In this document: one piece after another, positions 16,259 to 24,572 of the stretch | Layout of the letters: every line of letters starts with the position of its first letter | Position numbering within the stretch: position 1 is the stretch's first letter | Origin: CAIZQW01 sp942493055 | GTDB lineage: Bacteria > Verrucomicrobiota > Kiritimatiellia > RFP12 > UBA1067 | NCBI GenBank assembly: GCA_942493055.1 | Contig: OW818680.1 | Location: forward strand, 3,224,001 to 3,288,000 | Length of the DNA stretch: 64,000 nt | Direction of reading: 5' to 3' | The notes under the pieces: model-generated | Database searches by the model: none | What the model was told of the DNA's origin: nothing | What the model saw: the letters and a program-made list of their open reading frames with translations, nothing else | Position numbers and translations under genes: made by a program

Positions 16259-18184
16259 ATGCGGATTGATTGGGTACAGACGTGGGTGGATACCGTAACA
16301 GGACATACGCCGTTATCAGATAAGCTTCTGGACGGGGTGAGGTATGCTTCCATTTTCGTGGGCGCATTGGTGTTATCCTTGATCTTAACACCCATGTGTC
16401 GCGAGTTTGTCCGCAAGCTGGGCATGATTGACCAGCCGGATGCCCGGCGTGTCCATAAAAAGCCGATTCCAAGGGGGGGCGGTCTGTCAGTCTTTTTTGC
16501 GTTCCATCTGATCCTCGGGGCCTACGTCTTTTTATCAGAGGCCCCCATCGGTGTCGCTTTCTCCTACGCCTTCCAGGGCTCTTTCTTCGTTGCCTCCTTC
16601 GCCTTGCTGGCGCTCGGGTTCGTCGATGATAAGTGGGGCATGCACCCCGCGGTGAAACTGACAGGCCAGCTCCTTGTCGCAACCTTCCTTTTTGTGACGG
16701 GAGTCCGGGTGGGCGGGATCTTTGTCGCGTTTCCGCTCTGGCTCGACTATGCGGTCACGGTCTTTTGGATTGTGGGGGCTATCAATGCGTTTAACTTGAT
16801 TGACGGCCTGGACGGCCTGGCATCCGGGCTCGCCATGATCGCCTCCGCCGGCATTGCCGGCTCGCTCTTTTTTGCCGGGCAGTTCACCAGCGTGATCCCC
16901 TATCTCGCACTTTGTGGCGCCTGTCTGGGGTTCCTGCGCTATAACTTCCATCCCGCAACCGTCTTTCTCGGGGATACGGGGAGCATGTTCCTGGGCCTTT
17001 GCATGGCGGTCCTTCCTTTGGAAAGCGGTTCACGCATGGAGCTGCTGCCAGCCATCGTGGTTCCGCTGTTAGCCATGGGCGTCCCCCTCTTTGACACGCT
17101 CTTGGCTATTTGGCGCCGGACCGTGCGCGCGTTATTGCAAAAAAGCAGTGTGGGCCAGGAGCTTGGGAAGCGCATTCGCGTGATGCAGCCCGACAAGGAT
17201 CATGTCCACCACCGCATCTTGCAGAGCACCCTCAACCAGCGGAACGCGGCATGGGTGTTATACGGGATCAGCGCGGCCCTGGTGGGTGTGGCGTGGCTGG
17301 GCGTCATGCTTAAAAAGCAGGGTCCCGGCGTCTTTTTAATGGCCTTCATTGTGGCCGTGATGGTGATTGTGCGCCACTTGGCGCGCCTTGAACTGTGGGA
17401 TACGGGGAAGCTGCTCTCCAACCAGCATGTCGCGATCAGGAAGGGGTTGATTACGCCCCTGTTCGTGCTCTTCGATCTCATGGCGTTGTCGCTGGCGAGT
17501 GTTTTTTCCTATTGGATTATCTATTTGCAAGTGCCGCGTGTGGCGGTGCTGACAAAGCTGCCGCTTTTTGTGGTCTCCGTCTTTGTGATGCTGGTGCTGG
17601 CCAAGACCTATCGCCGCGTCTGGAGTCGGACCCATTTCGCGGACATCTCCTATCTGATCGGTGCGGTGTTCATGGGGGCTCTCGTGGGAAGCGCGTTTCT
17701 CTGGCTGTTGTATGGGCGCGAACATATTTTCAGGTTTGTCATCGTCTTCATGGCGCTTGCCTCGATTCCGATTGTGGGGATACGGATTGCCGGTGAGACG
17801 CTCCGGGGCGCGATGACGTTGATGAAGCGACGTGCGCTGCTCAACAACGAAAAAACGGAACGCATCCTCGTGTATGGCGCCGGCATGCGCTTCCGTAATT
17901 ATTTGCGCATCCGCGAGGCTATGATCGCCTCCGAGGAAAGCGTAATCGTAGGTATTATTGACGACCATCTCGAGTTTGCCGATCGCGTCATCTACAGCTA
18001 CGATGTGCTGGGTAATTTATATGATATACCCGTGATCTGCAAAGAGCAGAAGATCAGGCATATTGTCCTGACCTGCAGCCTGCCCCGCGAGCGGCAGAAT
18101 ACGTTGCTGCTTATGGCCAAGGAGGCGAACGTCAAAGTGACCGCCTGGTCGTATAGCGAAAATCACTTGACGACAGGCGCCTAA
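16259..18184 (+). CDS. Polyprenyl-phosphate GlcNAc-1-P transferase-like protein fused to a CapD-like membrane half
   Basis: 641 residues. The N-terminal half is a glycosyltransferase-4 (WecA/TagO/MraY-like) membrane enzyme that moves a sugar-1-phosphate onto undecaprenyl phosphate. Its signatures are DQPDARRVHKKPIPRGGG, DDKWGMHP, NAFNLIDGLDGLASG, FLGDTGSMFLG and DKDHVHHRI. From about residue 385, beginning RKGLITPLFVLFDL, there are four more membrane helices and a nucleotide-binding-like region (ERILVYGAGMRFRNYLRIR near 540). This resembles the membrane and first Rossmann part of CapD/FlaA1-type sugar-nucleotide dehydratases, but the catalytic dehydratase domain is missing. The fusion suggests initiation of an O-antigen, capsule or exopolysaccharide chain. 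A good promoter lies at 16200-16228; the Shine-Dalgarno is weak. Confidence 0.88.
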   Translation: MRIDWVQTWVDTVTGHTPLSDKLLDGVRYASIFVGALVLSLILTPMCREFVRKLGMIDQPDARRVHKKPIPRGGGLSVFFAFHLILGAYVFLSEAPIGVAFSYAFQGSFFVASFALLALGFVDDKWGMHPAVKLTGQLLVATFLFVTGVRVGGIFVAFPLWLDYAVTVFWIVGAINAFNLIDGLDGLASGLAMIASAGIAGSLFFAGQFTSVIPYLALCGACLGFLRYNFHPATVFLGDTGSMFLGLCMAVLPLESGSRMELLPAIVVPLLAMGVPLFDTLLAIWRRTVRALLQKSSVGQELGKRIRVMQPDKDHVHHRILQSTLNQRNAAWVLYGISAALVGVAWLGVMLKKQGPGVFLMAFIVAVMVIVRHLARLELWDTGKLLSNQHVAIRKGLITPLFVLFDLMALSLASVFSYWIIYLQVPRVAVLTKLPLFVVSVFVMLVLAKTYRRVWSRTHFADISYLIGAVFMGALVGSAFLWLLYGREHIFRFVIVFMALASIPIVGIRIAGETLRGAMTLMKRRALLNNEKTERILVYGAGMRFRNYLRIREAMIASEESVIVGIIDDHLEFADRVIYSYDVLGNLYDIPVICKEQKIRHIVLTCSLPRERQNTLLLMAKEANVKVTAWSYSENHLTTGA

Positions 18185-18187
18185 AGG

Positions 18188-18811
18188 TCACGGTGTTGCA
18201 AACCAGGCCTCTTGCAGCCTGCGGATGGCATCGTAGGGCGTCAGCGAGAGGCAGACCGGACGAACCACAGCAAAATTGATCGCTCCTGCTTGGCGCACGT
18301 CGCGCATGTTGCCCGCGTTGATCCCGCCGATGGCCACGGTCGTGAAGGGCGCCGCGCGTATGATCTCCCCTGCGAGCGTTGGCCCCAGCGCCGGATCAGG
18401 TATCTCCTTAGTCGGCGTCGCATAGACAGGGCCGACGCCGCAATAATCCGGTGAAAGGGCTTCAGCAGCCTTTGCTTGAAGGGGATTGTGTGTCGAGAGT
18501 CCGACCACGCGCAGCGACGGGAAACGACGACGCACCTCGGACACGGGCATGTCCTCCTGTCCCACGTGCACGCCATCGGCCTCCACCTCCTCCGCCAGCG
18601 CAGGATCATCGTTCACAATAAATACCGTCCTTGAGCCGCGTGTAATGGAGCGCATATTTTTTGCAATCGCAAGAAGGGTCTCGCGCGGGGCCTTCTTCAT
18701 GCGCAGTTGCACATAGCGAAGCCCCGCCCGCACAGCCGCCTCCGTGCAAGCCTCGTATGAGGTCGCCGGGTTTGTAATCACCAAATAAAGGCCAAACGTT
18801 TCAATCGTCAT
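18188..18811 (-). CDS. thiE: Thiamine-phosphate synthase
   Basis: 207 residues from the ATG at 18811, with GGGAG seven bases upstream; a longer frame adds unrelated sequence. ThiE joins the pyrimidine diphosphate and thiazole phosphate to give thiamine phosphate in the cytoplasm. The TIM-barrel signatures are YVQLRMKK, FIVNDDPALAEEVEADGVHVGQ (phosphate and pyrimidine binding), GVGPVYATPTK and VAIGGINAGNM. No other thiamine gene is adjacent and no THI-box-like leader was recognised. The stop is three bases from the convergent gene at 16259. Confidence 0.93.
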   Translation of the reverse strand: MTIETFGLYLVITNPATSYEACTEAAVRAGLRYVQLRMKKAPRETLLAIAKNMRSITRGSRTVFIVNDDPALAEEVEADGVHVGQEDMPVSEVRRRFPSLRVVGLSTHNPLQAKAAEALSPDYCGVGPVYATPTKEIPDPALGPTLAGEIIRAAPFTTVAIGGINAGNMRDVRQAGAINFAVVRPVCLSLTPYDAIRRLQEAWFATP

Positions 18812-19556
18812 GAGGGTCTCCCAATAAAAGAGAGAGCACTTTAACAAATTATCCGGGCAAAGCCCATCCCTTAATAAAGATCCCTGACGAGCAAGGCGGA
18901 CACGCGCTAAATGGCAACATTGTTTTATTGCACATTTTATCAAACAGCTCCAACCCGATAAAAATAAGCGTGATCCAGCTGTGAGTAAAAAATGAAATAG
19001 GCCTGATGAGAAAAGGATCCGGAAGCGGGGATAATGGTTAATTTTAAAGGAGTTGTTGTCGTTTTCGAGTCAATCACCCAAATAGGAGTCTCGCCATAAG
19101 TCTGACTAAAATAGAGGGCGGAGGGCGCAGAAGAACAAATAGACTTAATTTCTAATGTACGTACAATATAAACGGCTCCTCGCACATTCAGCTTGTGTTT
19201 GCCGCCTGGGATAGCTACAATGCCATCATTCCATTCACCACAGGGTCGTTGGCGAGTTCAGTCTGTGTTGAGTCAAAAGACGGGTATGTTACTGCGTAAT
19301 ACAAACAAATGTTTGTGCCACGTGGGAGGAGGTTGACGGATGCGGGTGCTTAGTTTTTTTGAACAACTTTGCCTCGTTCCGCGCCTTCTGTTTCCATGTT
19401 CTCCGACGGCTGGGTCGCCGCCGGAGCGCGTCTCCGATGCAACGGGGTTTAAATCATTAACCCAAGTTCATCCTCGTTGCATCGGAGTTTTATTTTGGAC
19501 TTGCTTCAGGCGCGGGAATATGGTCATGTTAATACCCACAACCGAGTAACACGACC
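18812..19556. other. Intergenic region without a convincing gene
   Basis: A 745-base spacer between thiE and the AraC-type gene. A minus-strand frame of about 100 codons ending at 18940 (fragments EWNDGIVAIPGGKHKLNVRG and YFIFYSQLDHAYFY) could be a short or decayed protein, but it has no start codon with a Shine-Dalgarno. The right part contains two hairpins (19401-19487). Nothing else is recognisable. Confidence 0.5.
19401..19487 (+). terminator. Twin hairpins, second terminator-like
   Basis: Hairpin 1 is CTCCGACGGC...GCCGCCGGAG (19401-19426). Hairpin 2 has arms CTCCGATGCAAC and GTTGCATCGGAG (19432-19487) with an inner GGGTT...AACCC stem. It is followed by TTTTATTTT, as in a plus-strand intrinsic terminator. 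No plus-strand gene ends nearby, so it may instead be another dispersed palindrome. Confidence 0.55.
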
Positions 19557-20447
19557 ATGAAGAATTTCAAATACTTTCCCATCTCCGAGGCCCAGCAGCG
19601 CTGGGGCATCTACTTGACCGACTGCGGCAAGGAGAGCATCCCGGCTGGCTATAAGAGCTACCCGCCGCCCGAGACGCCCGGCTCCCATGTCTTCACCTGG
19701 CGTGATGGACGCGTCCTGAAAGAGTACTACCTCGTCTATGTCGCCAAAGGACAGGGCTTCCATGAAAACCGTCAGGCCGGACTCCAACAGGTGAAGGCCG
19801 GCTCAGCGTTCATTGTCTTTGCAAACGAGTGGTATCGTCACCGGCCAGATCCCCAGACCGGCTGGGAGTCGCTCTGGGTCGGCTTCCAGGGCGACATGGC
19901 GAAGCGTCTGGTCACATGCTTTCTGACGCCTGAAGAGCCGATTGTCACCTTGAACCGGCCGGTTGAGTTTGAGCTGGCGATCCGTGATTTTGTCGAAGGC
20001 ATGGTGGAGGCTCCGTTGGAGTATCCCCTCTCAACCGGCGGGGAGGTCCTGGCGCTCTTGGGCCATCTCATCGAGCTGAAGGAAAATAACGAGCCCGGCG
20101 CAAAATATTTTTATGCGATCCGGAAGGCCCAGGCCCATATTCTTCGGCATGCCTTTGAAAAGATCGACTATTATAAGCTCGCCGCGCATATCGGGATCAG
20201 CGAGACCACCTTCCGCCGGAACTTTTTGAAGCTGACCCGTCAGACGCCCCTGCAGTTCCAGCTGTCCATCCGCCTGAAACATGCCAGCAAGCTTCTGGAG
20301 GAGACAGACTTCCCCGTTGCGGAGATTGCCGCAAAGGTCGGCTTCGATCTCCCCCACTACTTCACCCGCCTCTTCACCGACAAGCTCGGCTGCTCGCCCA
20401 AACAGCATCGGGATGCACACAAGAAAGCGACCACATGCGGTCCATAA
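19557..20447 (+). CDS. AraC-family transcriptional regulator
   Basis: 296 residues. The N-terminal about 130 residues form a cupin-like ligand-binding domain (YYLVYVAKGQGFHENR, GSAFIVFANEWYRHRPDP, WESLWVGFQGD). The C-terminal about 100 residues hold the two AraC helix-turn-helix motifs (LAAHIGISETTFRRNFLKLTRQTP and VAEIAAKVGFDLPHYFTRLFTDKLGCSPKQHR). Regulators of this class commonly sense sugars and control nearby degradation genes. The LamG gene at 20555 and the fucose genes from 23157 are plausible targets by position only. The start follows a weak GAGTAA site. Confidence 0.92.
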   Translation: MKNFKYFPISEAQQRWGIYLTDCGKESIPAGYKSYPPPETPGSHVFTWRDGRVLKEYYLVYVAKGQGFHENRQAGLQQVKAGSAFIVFANEWYRHRPDPQTGWESLWVGFQGDMAKRLVTCFLTPEEPIVTLNRPVEFELAIRDFVEGMVEAPLEYPLSTGGEVLALLGHLIELKENNEPGAKYFYAIRKAQAHILRHAFEKIDYYKLAAHIGISETTFRRNFLKLTRQTPLQFQLSIRLKHASKLLEETDFPVAEIAAKVGFDLPHYFTRLFTDKLGCSPKQHRDAHKKATTCGP

Positions 20448-20457
20448 CGCGGAGATC

Positions 20458-20528
20458 GTTTTCAACGAATTAAACGAATTCAGCTAATTACAATTCGTTC
20501 CATTCGTTTAATTCGTTGATAAAAGGTG
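20458..20528. repeat. 70-bp direct repeat, copy 1
   Basis: An AT-rich repeat beginning GTTTTCAAC and ending TTCGTTGATAAAAGGT. It contains an internal inverted pair (ACGAATTAAACGAAT with ATTCGTTTAATTCGT). A near-identical copy lies at 21766-21835, same orientation, on the other side of the LamG gene. Confidence 0.85.
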
Positions 20529-20554
20529 CCTCTTCATTTCGCTGATCGGCAAGT

Positions 20555-21712
20555 CTACTTGCTCTGCGCGTCGTAGAGCCGCTTAACCTCTGTCTTGGTC
20601 AACGCGCGCTTAAAGATGAACAGTTCATCGATGTTCCCATTGAACCATTGGCCATGATTCGTGTTCGCCAAGCCCCCGACGGCCGCCTTCTCCTTGGTGT
20701 TGGAGTTATAATTCTGCTTGGTCATGGCTTCAAGAAAAACACCGTCCATATAAAATTCCACCGTGCCGCTCCCTTGGTCAACCACCACAACATGATGCCA
20801 ATCCGAGTCACTGATCGTCTGCGAAGCGGTGTAAAACGTGGCGTCCTGGCCGCCGCTTTTAAAGTATTCAAGGGCTCTGGCCGGAAAACGAGCCAGACGA
20901 AGCGAATAGCCAGGGTTCGAGCCTTTGCAAAAGATGGACTGGTAAGTATGCGTGCTTCCGTAACTTTTGATCCACGCACCGATTGTCCGAGGGCCTGACC
21001 CCAGCTCCAGGCTGGCATCATGATCCACCAGGATACGCTCCGTGCCCCCGTTAAAAACAGACGCCCCTCCCACCTTCCCCTCGGGCACCCATTTTGCACC
21101 GAGCAACCGGCCGTCGTTTTTATTTTTGCTCGTATCCAGCACGGAACTGCCCGAATTCTTATCAAATGTGTAATAGAGCGCCAGATCCTTGGAATAGGTT
21201 GTGAACAGGCTCCCGAGGAGCGCTGGCTTTTCAGGTACGGGCTCCGCAACAACAGCCGGCTTCGGAGGTTGGGCTGGCAACGTCTCCTTTAATCCAGCCA
21301 GCGCGGCAGCGACTTCATCCTTTGCGGCTTTGGCGGCCTTCGCCTCCTCGATCCGGTTGGCAATGAGATTCTTCTTAACCTGCTCGTCTAGGGCTTTGAT
21401 ATACTGCTCTTGCAAATTGACCAGCGCTTGTCCATAAGCCACGGTCGCGGAACGATAAGGCTCCTTGGTCGCAGCCAAATCCGGAACACGCTTTTCGGCA
21501 TCAAAGCGCTTCTTTTCAGCTTCAAGAAGCAGGTAATTGTCGAAATCACCCTTCTTTTTGAGATCCAGCAACCCAGCGTCGAGATCCTTGCCATATTGAG
21601 CCACCAGCGCCTGCTGCTTCTGCTCGTAGGTCTTCTTGAATGAATCGAGTGAGTAGTCTTGCGCGTGACTGACCGAGACAACGAACATGACGGCTAAGAT
21701 GATCTTTTTCAT
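20555..21712 (-). CDS. Secreted LamG-domain protein
   Basis: 385 residues from the ATG at 21712 (AGAGG nine bases upstream). A signal peptide (MKKIILAVMFVVSVSHA) precedes a lysine/alanine-rich helical, probably coiled-coil region (about 25-150), with repeated KKKGDFDNY and EAKAAKAAKDEVAAALAG-type heptads. A proline-rich linker near 150-165 leads to a LamG/concanavalin-like domain (about 185-380) with LALYYTFDKNSGSSVLD, GAWIKSYGS, WHHVVVVDQ and NIDELFIFKRALT. This class is known in PVC bacteria and probably binds carbohydrate at the cell surface. It lacks the C-terminal tail of the large proteins further right. The gene sits exactly between two 70-bp direct repeats. Confidence 0.85.
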   Translation of the reverse strand: MKKIILAVMFVVSVSHAQDYSLDSFKKTYEQKQQALVAQYGKDLDAGLLDLKKKGDFDNYLLLEAEKKRFDAEKRVPDLAATKEPYRSATVAYGQALVNLQEQYIKALDEQVKKNLIANRIEEAKAAKAAKDEVAAALAGLKETLPAQPPKPAVVAEPVPEKPALLGSLFTTYSKDLALYYTFDKNSGSSVLDTSKNKNDGRLLGAKWVPEGKVGGASVFNGGTERILVDHDASLELGSGPRTIGAWIKSYGSTHTYQSIFCKGSNPGYSLRLARFPARALEYFKSGGQDATFYTASQTISDSDWHHVVVVDQGSGTVEFYMDGVFLEAMTKQNYNSNTKEKAAVGGLANTNHGQWFNGNIDELFIFKRALTKTEVKRLYDAQSK

Positions 21713-21765
21713 AATGGACAACCTCTATCTCCTTACGGCGTGCATTTTAATACAACATCGAGATG

Positions 21766-21835
21766 GTTTTCAACTAATTAAACAAATTTAGCTAATTCCA
21801 ATTCGTTCCATTCGTTTAATTCGTTGATAAAAAGT
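21766..21835. repeat. 70-bp direct repeat, copy 2
   Basis: The second copy of the repeat at 20458, differing at only a few positions (for example CAACTAATTAAACAAATTT). The two copies bracket 20529-21765, which holds only the LamG gene. Confidence 0.85.
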
Positions 21836-21969
21836 ACTCCGTCTGTTTATTATCGGGCCCAAAGGCGTGGGGCTTGCAAAAAGCAGAGGGTCGTGATACC
21901 GTAATGCAAGTATAAATGTGGAACGCTGAACGCTCAACTCTTAACGCTGAAGTATTATGGGAGGATACG

Positions 21970-22791
21970 ATGGACAACACGACCAAACTCGCCGTACTCA
22001 TCGACGCAGACAATGCACAGCCCTCCATCATTAACGAACTCCTTGCAGAAATAGCACGCTATGGCACCGCGAGCGTCAAACGGATCTACGGGGACTGGAC
22101 AACGGAAAAACTGAAGGGCTGGAAAACGGTTCTTAACGAGTTGGCAATCCAGCCCATCCAGCAATTCGCCTATACCATCGGCAAGAACGCGACGGACTCG
22201 TCCCTGATCATTGATGCCATGGATCTGTTGCACACCGGGCATCTCAACGGCTTCTGCCTGGTCTCGTCCGACAGCGATTTCACCCGCCTGGCCACCCGTA
22301 TCCGGGAAGCCGGGCTGGTCGTCTATGGCTTTGGCGAAAAAAAGACCCCCACACCCTTTGTGGCAGCCTGCGACAAGTTTGTCTATACCGAGATTTTGCG
22401 AACCCAGCAAGAGCCTGTACCTGCCCCACGTCTGCCAACAGCACAGCGACCTGCGGGCCCGAAAACAGAGGATATCATTAGCGCCGACAAGATTAAGGAG
22501 AACGCGAAACTCGAACAGATGATTCGCGCAGCAGTCACGGCTATATCATCCGATGACGGATGGGTGCCGCTTGGACAGGTGGGCTCCATGCTGCTGAAGA
22601 ACAATCCTTCCTTCGATCCGCGCAACTATGGGTATCCGAAGTTGGGTGAACTCGCCCGCAAACAGAAATACCTCGAACTCAAAGAGGTCCGCTCGGTCAA
22701 AGGAACACCCAACGTCCATATCCATGTCAGACTCAGAAGGTCCAACACGCCGCAGAATAGAACCCTCAAAGCCAATACGCCCAAACTCTGA
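21970..22791 (+). CDS. NYN-domain protein with OST-HTH/LOTUS domain
   Basis: 273 residues from the ATG at 21970, with GGGAGG seven bases upstream. The N-terminal NYN (PIN-like, LabA/DUF88) domain spans about 5-150, with acidic metal-binding motifs LAVLIDADNAQP, DSSLIIDAMDLLH and LVSSDSDFTRLA. The C-terminal OST-HTH/LOTUS-like domain (about 185-260) has DGWVPLGQVGSMLLKNNPSF and YGYPKLGELARKQ. The fold predicts a cytoplasmic metal-dependent ribonuclease with an RNA-binding module; substrates are unknown. It appears monocistronic. The upstream sequence carries an aacgctgaacgctcaac-type microrepeat. Confidence 0.88.
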   Translation: MDNTTKLAVLIDADNAQPSIINELLAEIARYGTASVKRIYGDWTTEKLKGWKTVLNELAIQPIQQFAYTIGKNATDSSLIIDAMDLLHTGHLNGFCLVSSDSDFTRLATRIREAGLVVYGFGEKKTPTPFVAACDKFVYTEILRTQQEPVPAPRLPTAQRPAGPKTEDIISADKIKENAKLEQMIRAAVTAISSDDGWVPLGQVGSMLLKNNPSFDPRNYGYPKLGELARKQKYLELKEVRSVKGTPNVHIHVRLRRSNTPQNRTLKANTPKL

Positions 22792-23156
22792 CATCATTTA
22801 TTCGCTGGCATGTGCGGCTCACCTGTTTTGGGAGGGCGGTCGGATCGACCGCCTGGACGGCGATCCGCCGTCCCTCCCGGTAGCGACTACTTACAATGCT
22901 CTACCCTTCCATTGTTCCTCCCCAACATAATTGTTAACTGCCGATTTCACCTGCCCACGGATTGCTGGCCGCAGCCCTTTAACCCATGTCAGATAGCGCG
23001 GTAAGCACGTACAGCACGTACAGCGCGCAACATTTCCTGATTAACACTAACACATTTTCTATCCCGCCTAAATCGTGTAAGAATTAAACCGTTTCGTGTA
23101 ATGACATTTTAAGGGTGATCTGCTACGCTACTGTCAATTGGACAAAGGAGCAGGAC
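22792..23156. other. Spacer with two-lobed hairpin before the URO-D-like gene
   Basis: 365 bases without a gene. It holds the palindromic element at 22830-22878, a doubled CACGTACAG motif near 23007-23024, and an AT-rich stretch before the Shine-Dalgarno of the gene at 23157. No clear -35/-10 pair was identified. Confidence 0.6.
22830..22878. repeat. Two-lobed palindromic element
   Basis: The outer stem GGGAGGG/CCCTCCC encloses GCGGTC-GGATC-GACCGC and GGACGGC-GATCC-GCCGTCC. It has the same architecture as the elements at 6305 and 34149, with unrelated lobe sequences. It lies directly after the NYN gene and could end its transcript, although no T-run follows. Confidence 0.85.
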
Positions 23157-24461
23157 ATGTTACACGATCCGAGTCATCACACGCCGCCCCCGCAGGCGAA
23201 TGAAGTTCATTTGCAGCAGGCGGATAAAAATATGCTACGCGCACTCGCCTCTGAGGTCGCAACCATCGCGCAGTTGCCCGTGCATCAGGAGAAGGCGAAG
23301 CTCTGGCAGGCTTTGAATGATTTGAAGCCTGTGCGTCCCATGGTCTGGCTGAATGAGGTCTGCTGGCATGAGATGAATGTCAATGACGAGCTGACGCTGC
23401 GCTGCGAACATCCCTGGGCGCAGGATCAGGAGCGCGAGCTGCGCCGCCTGCTCTATCAGTGGCGCCACATGCCGTGCGATATGATCGTGGATGACTTCCT
23501 GACCGCTCCCCTGATGTTTCACAGCACGGACTTCGGGATCATGGAGGATGTCGATATTGTGAAAACATCGGAGGAGGGCGATATCGTCTCGCGCCATTTC
23601 CATGTGCAGATCAATGATGTCGAGGATCTCGAAAAAATCAAGATGCCTGTGGTCTCCTACCATGCGGCCGCCACGGAGCTTCACTATCAGGCGATGTGTG
23701 ACGTGTACAACGGCGTCATGCCCATCAAGAAGGTCGGACAGACCCACATCTGGTACACGCCCTGGGATTTTCTCATCCGCTGGTGGGGCATTGAAAATGC
23801 CATGATGGACCTGATCATGCGTCCGGATCTCGTGCATGCCGCTGTGGACCGCATGGTCGATGCCTGGATGATCGAGTTGGATCAACTGGATGCGCAGAAC
23901 CTCCTCTCAATCGATTGCAACAATACGCGCATCGGCTCCGGCGGCTACGGCTACACAAGCGAATTGCCCGGCAAGGAGTTTGATGCAAACCATGTCCGTC
24001 CGCATAACATGTGGGGCTGTTCCAATGCGCAGATCTTCTCGGAGGTCTCGCCGGAGATGCATTGGGAGTTCGCGATCGAACATGACCTGCGCTGGCTGAA
24101 GCGTTTTGGTCTGACCTACTATGGCTGCTGCGAACCCTTGAGCAACAAGATGGACCAGTTGAAGCGCATTCCGAATCTGCGCAAGATCTCTGCGAGTCCC
24201 TGGTGTAACAGCAAACAGATTGCCGAGCAGTCAGGCGGCGACTACGTGCTGAGCCGCAAGCCGAATCCTGCGGTCTTCGCAGAGGACGGTTTTGATCCTG
24301 TGCGCGCCAAACGCGAGATGACGGAGTTCCTCGATATCGCAAAAGGATGCCCTGTGGAGCTGATTATGAAGGATATCTCGACGGTACGCCATCATCCCGA
24401 ACGCCTCTGGGCCTGGGCGAAGCTGGCGATGGAAGCAGTAGAGAAGTGCGTGAGTTCGTGA
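23157..24461 (+). CDS. Uroporphyrinogen-decarboxylase-superfamily protein (not HemE)
   Basis: 434 residues from the ATG at 23157, preceded by AAAGGAG; upstream codons in frame are not credible. Fragments such as RPMVWLNEVCWHEM, DDFLTAPLMFH, HIWYTPWDFLIRWWGIENAMMDLIMRPDLVH, YGCCEPLSNKMDQLKRIPNLRKISASPWC and VELIMKDISTVRHHPERLW match the URO-D/MtaA-like barrel family often found beside glycoside hydrolases. The RQAGR motif of true HemE is absent, and the protein is longer. The superfamily includes corrinoid or coenzyme-M methyltransferases; C/H residues (YGCCEP) could bind zinc. It starts a likely transcription unit with fucP (111-base gap) and the fucosidase. Substrate unknown; a role in processing methylated or otherwise modified fucose is a hypothesis. 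Confidence 0.82.
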   Translation: MLHDPSHHTPPPQANEVHLQQADKNMLRALASEVATIAQLPVHQEKAKLWQALNDLKPVRPMVWLNEVCWHEMNVNDELTLRCEHPWAQDQERELRRLLYQWRHMPCDMIVDDFLTAPLMFHSTDFGIMEDVDIVKTSEEGDIVSRHFHVQINDVEDLEKIKMPVVSYHAAATELHYQAMCDVYNGVMPIKKVGQTHIWYTPWDFLIRWWGIENAMMDLIMRPDLVHAAVDRMVDAWMIELDQLDAQNLLSIDCNNTRIGSGGYGYTSELPGKEFDANHVRPHNMWGCSNAQIFSEVSPEMHWEFAIEHDLRWLKRFGLTYYGCCEPLSNKMDQLKRIPNLRKISASPWCNSKQIAEQSGGDYVLSRKPNPAVFAEDGFDPVRAKREMTEFLDIAKGCPVELIMKDISTVRHHPERLWAWAKLAMEAVEKCVSS

Positions 24462-24572
24462 GTGCGTTAGTGCGTTATTTGGAGGATTGCGGAACGTGCA
24501 AATCAAACATTCAACACTGCGAGTCCCAAGTCCCGTGTCCCAAGTCCGACACCAAACAGCGGAGAGTCAAAA

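Noticed and set aside
18940..19250. Possible minus-strand gene of about 100 codons
   Set aside because: No start codon with a Shine-Dalgarno and no recognisable family; recorded only as spacer content.
23157..24461. HemE uroporphyrinogen decarboxylase
   Set aside because: The RQAGR signature is absent, the protein is longer, and no haem-synthesis neighbours are present.
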